Source: Candidatus Flexifilum affinis (lineage in GTDB: Bacteria; Chloroflexota; Anaerolineae; Aggregatilineales; Phototrophicaceae). From it: a stretch of DNA of 64,000 bases. Positions 62,527 to 64,000 of the stretch are shown piece after piece. Position numbers and translations under genes: made by a program. Position 1 is the stretch's first letter. Each line of letters starts with the position of its first letter. The notes under the pieces were generated by a model, which did no database searches, was not told where the DNA came from, and was given only the letters and a program-made list of their open reading frames with translations. Where the stretch lies: the NCBI GenBank assembly GCA_016713325.1, contig JADJPJ010000006.1, positions 310,001 to 374,000 on the forward strand, in the 5' to 3' direction.

Positions 62527-64000
62527 ATGGCCACCTTCGACCCTAACACGCTGCTGGCCGCAATCCGTTCAGCGGTGGCACCAACCTCCGCCAAAGTCTT
62601 GTGCGTTCTTCTGTGGGAACATGCGACTTCGCACCTGCGGCCGCTGGTACGCGAGAATGGCGTTCCGCTCCAGGAGGCCATGCTGGCGCAGGTCAACCAC
62701 TGGATTATCTCGGAGCTGCATGGCCAGTCAGAGCGGCCCCTCACCACCTCGACTCTGACGGCGCCGCTTGATATGTTCGCGGGCCAGGGCGCCGGGACAA
62801 TGACGGCGGTACCGTTCGAGATCTCCGACAACTATACCGGGGTCCTTATTCTCGTCGCTCCAGGCCCGATCTCCGATGCCGCCCTGCAAAGTCTGACCGC
62901 GCTGAAGCCGATGCTGCAAGCGCTCCTGGGCTATCATTTTGAGGCCAAGTCGTTGAGCGAGCTGCTGGAAAGCACGCAGGATGTGCTGAGGACAGCGCGC
63001 GACCTGGTCGAGAATCCCTCCCCACAGACCATCGTCGAAACGCTTCGACAGAATCTTTTCAAGGGACGGATTTCGAGCTGCGCCATGTTGTTATACGGCG
63101 CAACAGGGGGACCCCATAGCGGTCAGCATGCCTATGTGGAAATCCAGGGCGCATGGTCGCGCCGGCTGGGCAGCGGTGTCGGTGTTGGCGTCCGCCTCTA
63201 CCTGAGCGACTACCCCGAACTCCTCGAACGCCTGGATCTTGAACAGATTGTCTACTATCCAAACGCGCGCGCCATTCGCAAGCAGTTCGATCCGCTGGTC
63301 AACGGCTTTCTCAAGATTGAACGCGCCCGGTCGCTGGCCTTGATCGCCCTGAAGGACAGAACACAGCACCTGGGTATTCTGGCCGTGGCCGCGGACAAGC
63401 CCAATGCTTTTCAGCAGACCGATCTGGAGCAGCTCCGGCTGCTCAGCGAATACATGACCCTGAGCACTTACGCTCAGCTCGTCGCCAAACGCCAGGAGCA
63501 GCAGGAACAGCACCTTGCCGCGATGCTCAACGCCGTTCACGAGGGCGTCGTCATGGTGCTGCCCTTCGGCAAGGGCGGCCACGTCTTCATCACCAACCGC
63601 CATTTCAAGGCGATGTTCGAGGTGGCAGACGAAGGCGCGGAAGGCGTCTCGCTGATCGATCTGCTGGGTAAAATGCGCATCCCCGAAGCCACACGGCAGG
63701 AGTTGCAGACCCTGTGGCTGAGCATTCCGCCACGGGCGCCGACCGTACTTCGCGACGAGTTTCACATGGTCAACCAGGAGGGGCAGCCGGCCGACATCGA
63801 GTGGTACAGCGCGCCGGTCTACCAGGATCAGCGGGTGCTGGGGCGCGTCTATACCTTCCACGACGTCACGCCGGAGCGCACCGCGGCGCGACTGCGGGCC
63901 GCCTTCCTTTCCCGCGTCTCTCACGAGCTGCGAACGCCGCTGACGTCCATACGCGGCTTTGCCGAGTTCATTCTGGAAGCGACGGGTGACAATCTCCCGG
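62527..64000 (+). CDS. Sensor histidine kinase (partial, 3' end outside window)
   Basis: The frame opens at ATG 62527 and is still open at the window edge (491 residues). There is no membrane helix. Residues about 10-300 hold two GAF-like sensory segments, separated by a coiled helix (LSELLESTQDVLRTARDLVE). Residues about 325-455 form a PAS domain (LNAVHEGVVMVLPFGKGGHV, TFHDVTPERTAARLRAAFLS). The HisKA motif with His466 is SRVSHELRTPLTSIRGFAEF. The ATPase domain is outside the window. It should phosphorylate the regulator at 61757. The signal is probably cytoplasmic. Confidence 0.93.
   Translation, partial: MATFDPNTLLAAIRSAVAPTSAKVLCVLLWEHATSHLRPLVRENGVPLQEAMLAQVNHWIISELHGQSERPLTTSTLTAPLDMFAGQGAGTMTAVPFEISDNYTGVLILVAPGPISDAALQSLTALKPMLQALLGYHFEAKSLSELLESTQDVLRTARDLVENPSPQTIVETLRQNLFKGRISSCAMLLYGATGGPHSGQHAYVEIQGAWSRRLGSGVGVGVRLYLSDYPELLERLDLEQIVYYPNARAIRKQFDPLVNGFLKIERARSLALIALKDRTQHLGILAVAADKPNAFQQTDLEQLRLLSEYMTLSTYAQLVAKRQEQQEQHLAAMLNAVHEGVVMVLPFGKGGHVFITNRHFKAMFEVADEGAEGVSLIDLLGKMRIPEATRQELQTLWLSIPPRAPTVLRDEFHMVNQEGQPADIEWYSAPVYQDQRVLGRVYTFHDVTPERTAARLRAAFLSRVSHELRTPLTSIRGFAEFILEATGDNLP

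Noticed and set aside
1..64000. tRNA or rRNA genes, CRISPR arrays, insertion sequences, prophage genes
   Set aside because: No cloverleaf-like block, regular repeat-spacer array, transposase or integrase motif was found in the intergenic regions or reading frames.

Overview
The window is about 60% GC by eye and gene-dense, with no rRNA, tRNA, CRISPR array or recognisable insertion sequence. The gene set (Kdp potassium pump with its sensor, several sugar/peptide ABC parts, lipoproteins with classical lipoboxes, a PspC plus toast-rack pair, a bactofilin-like membrane protein, an NrfA-type CxxCK multiheme locus, a dockerin-bearing beta-helix protein, DtxR-type regulator) fits an environmental, heterotrophic member of the Chloroflexota (Anaerolineae-like). 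That assignment is an inference from style and content; no marker gene is present to prove it.

Layout. 1-6.4 kb: the end of a GH42 beta-galactosidase, an M24 creatinase/prolidase-like enzyme, a family-5 (peptide/nickel type) binding protein and, convergent to it, two Dpp-type permeases coupled to a small membrane-anchored protein. 6.7-10.4 kb: a three-gene, stop/start-overlapping operon of two paralogous multiheme cytochromes and a membrane-anchored monoheme protein. 10.4-13 kb: aldo/keto reductase and a TolB-like propeller. 13.1-23 kb: a carbohydrate-use locus with a promoter carrying two LacI-type operators, an ABC sugar transporter, a LacI repressor, a Gfo/Idh/MocA dehydrogenase, a GH1 beta-glucosidase, a double VOC protein and an L-fucose-isomerase-like protein. 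23-28.5 kb: ferredoxin plus geranylgeranyl-reductase-type flavoprotein, an unknown nuclease-fold-like protein, a secreted dockerin protein and an ICMT-like membrane methyltransferase. 28.8-37 kb: kdpFAB-(extra membrane gene)-kdpCDE. 37-43.4 kb: acetoacetyl-CoA synthetase, methyltransferase, pdxT, an extremely acidic small protein, a propeller protein and DUF1003. 43.7-46 kb: a GlcD-type FAD oxidase with an alginate-lyase-like protein. 46-55 kb: envelope and unknown genes, including PspC/toast-rack, FHA, bactofilin-like, a lipid-flippase-like membrane protein and its coupled FAD oxidoreductase. 55-64 kb: LysM lipoprotein, HtrA protease and DnaJ (one operon), DtxR-type regulator, a GT51 glycosyltransferase whose transpeptidase half looks dead, and a two-component system running off the window.

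Four genes are interrupted by single-base shifts, each placed at a short G or C run and each giving a full-length protein when one base is added or removed (8608-10439, 13528-14848, 18122-19158, 50105-51534). This looks more like residual homopolymer error in the assembly than like real gene decay. The points most worth following are the cytochrome operon, the twin-operator sugar promoter, the dead-transpeptidase GT51 protein, the extra Kdp gene and the structured leader before the DUF1003 gene.
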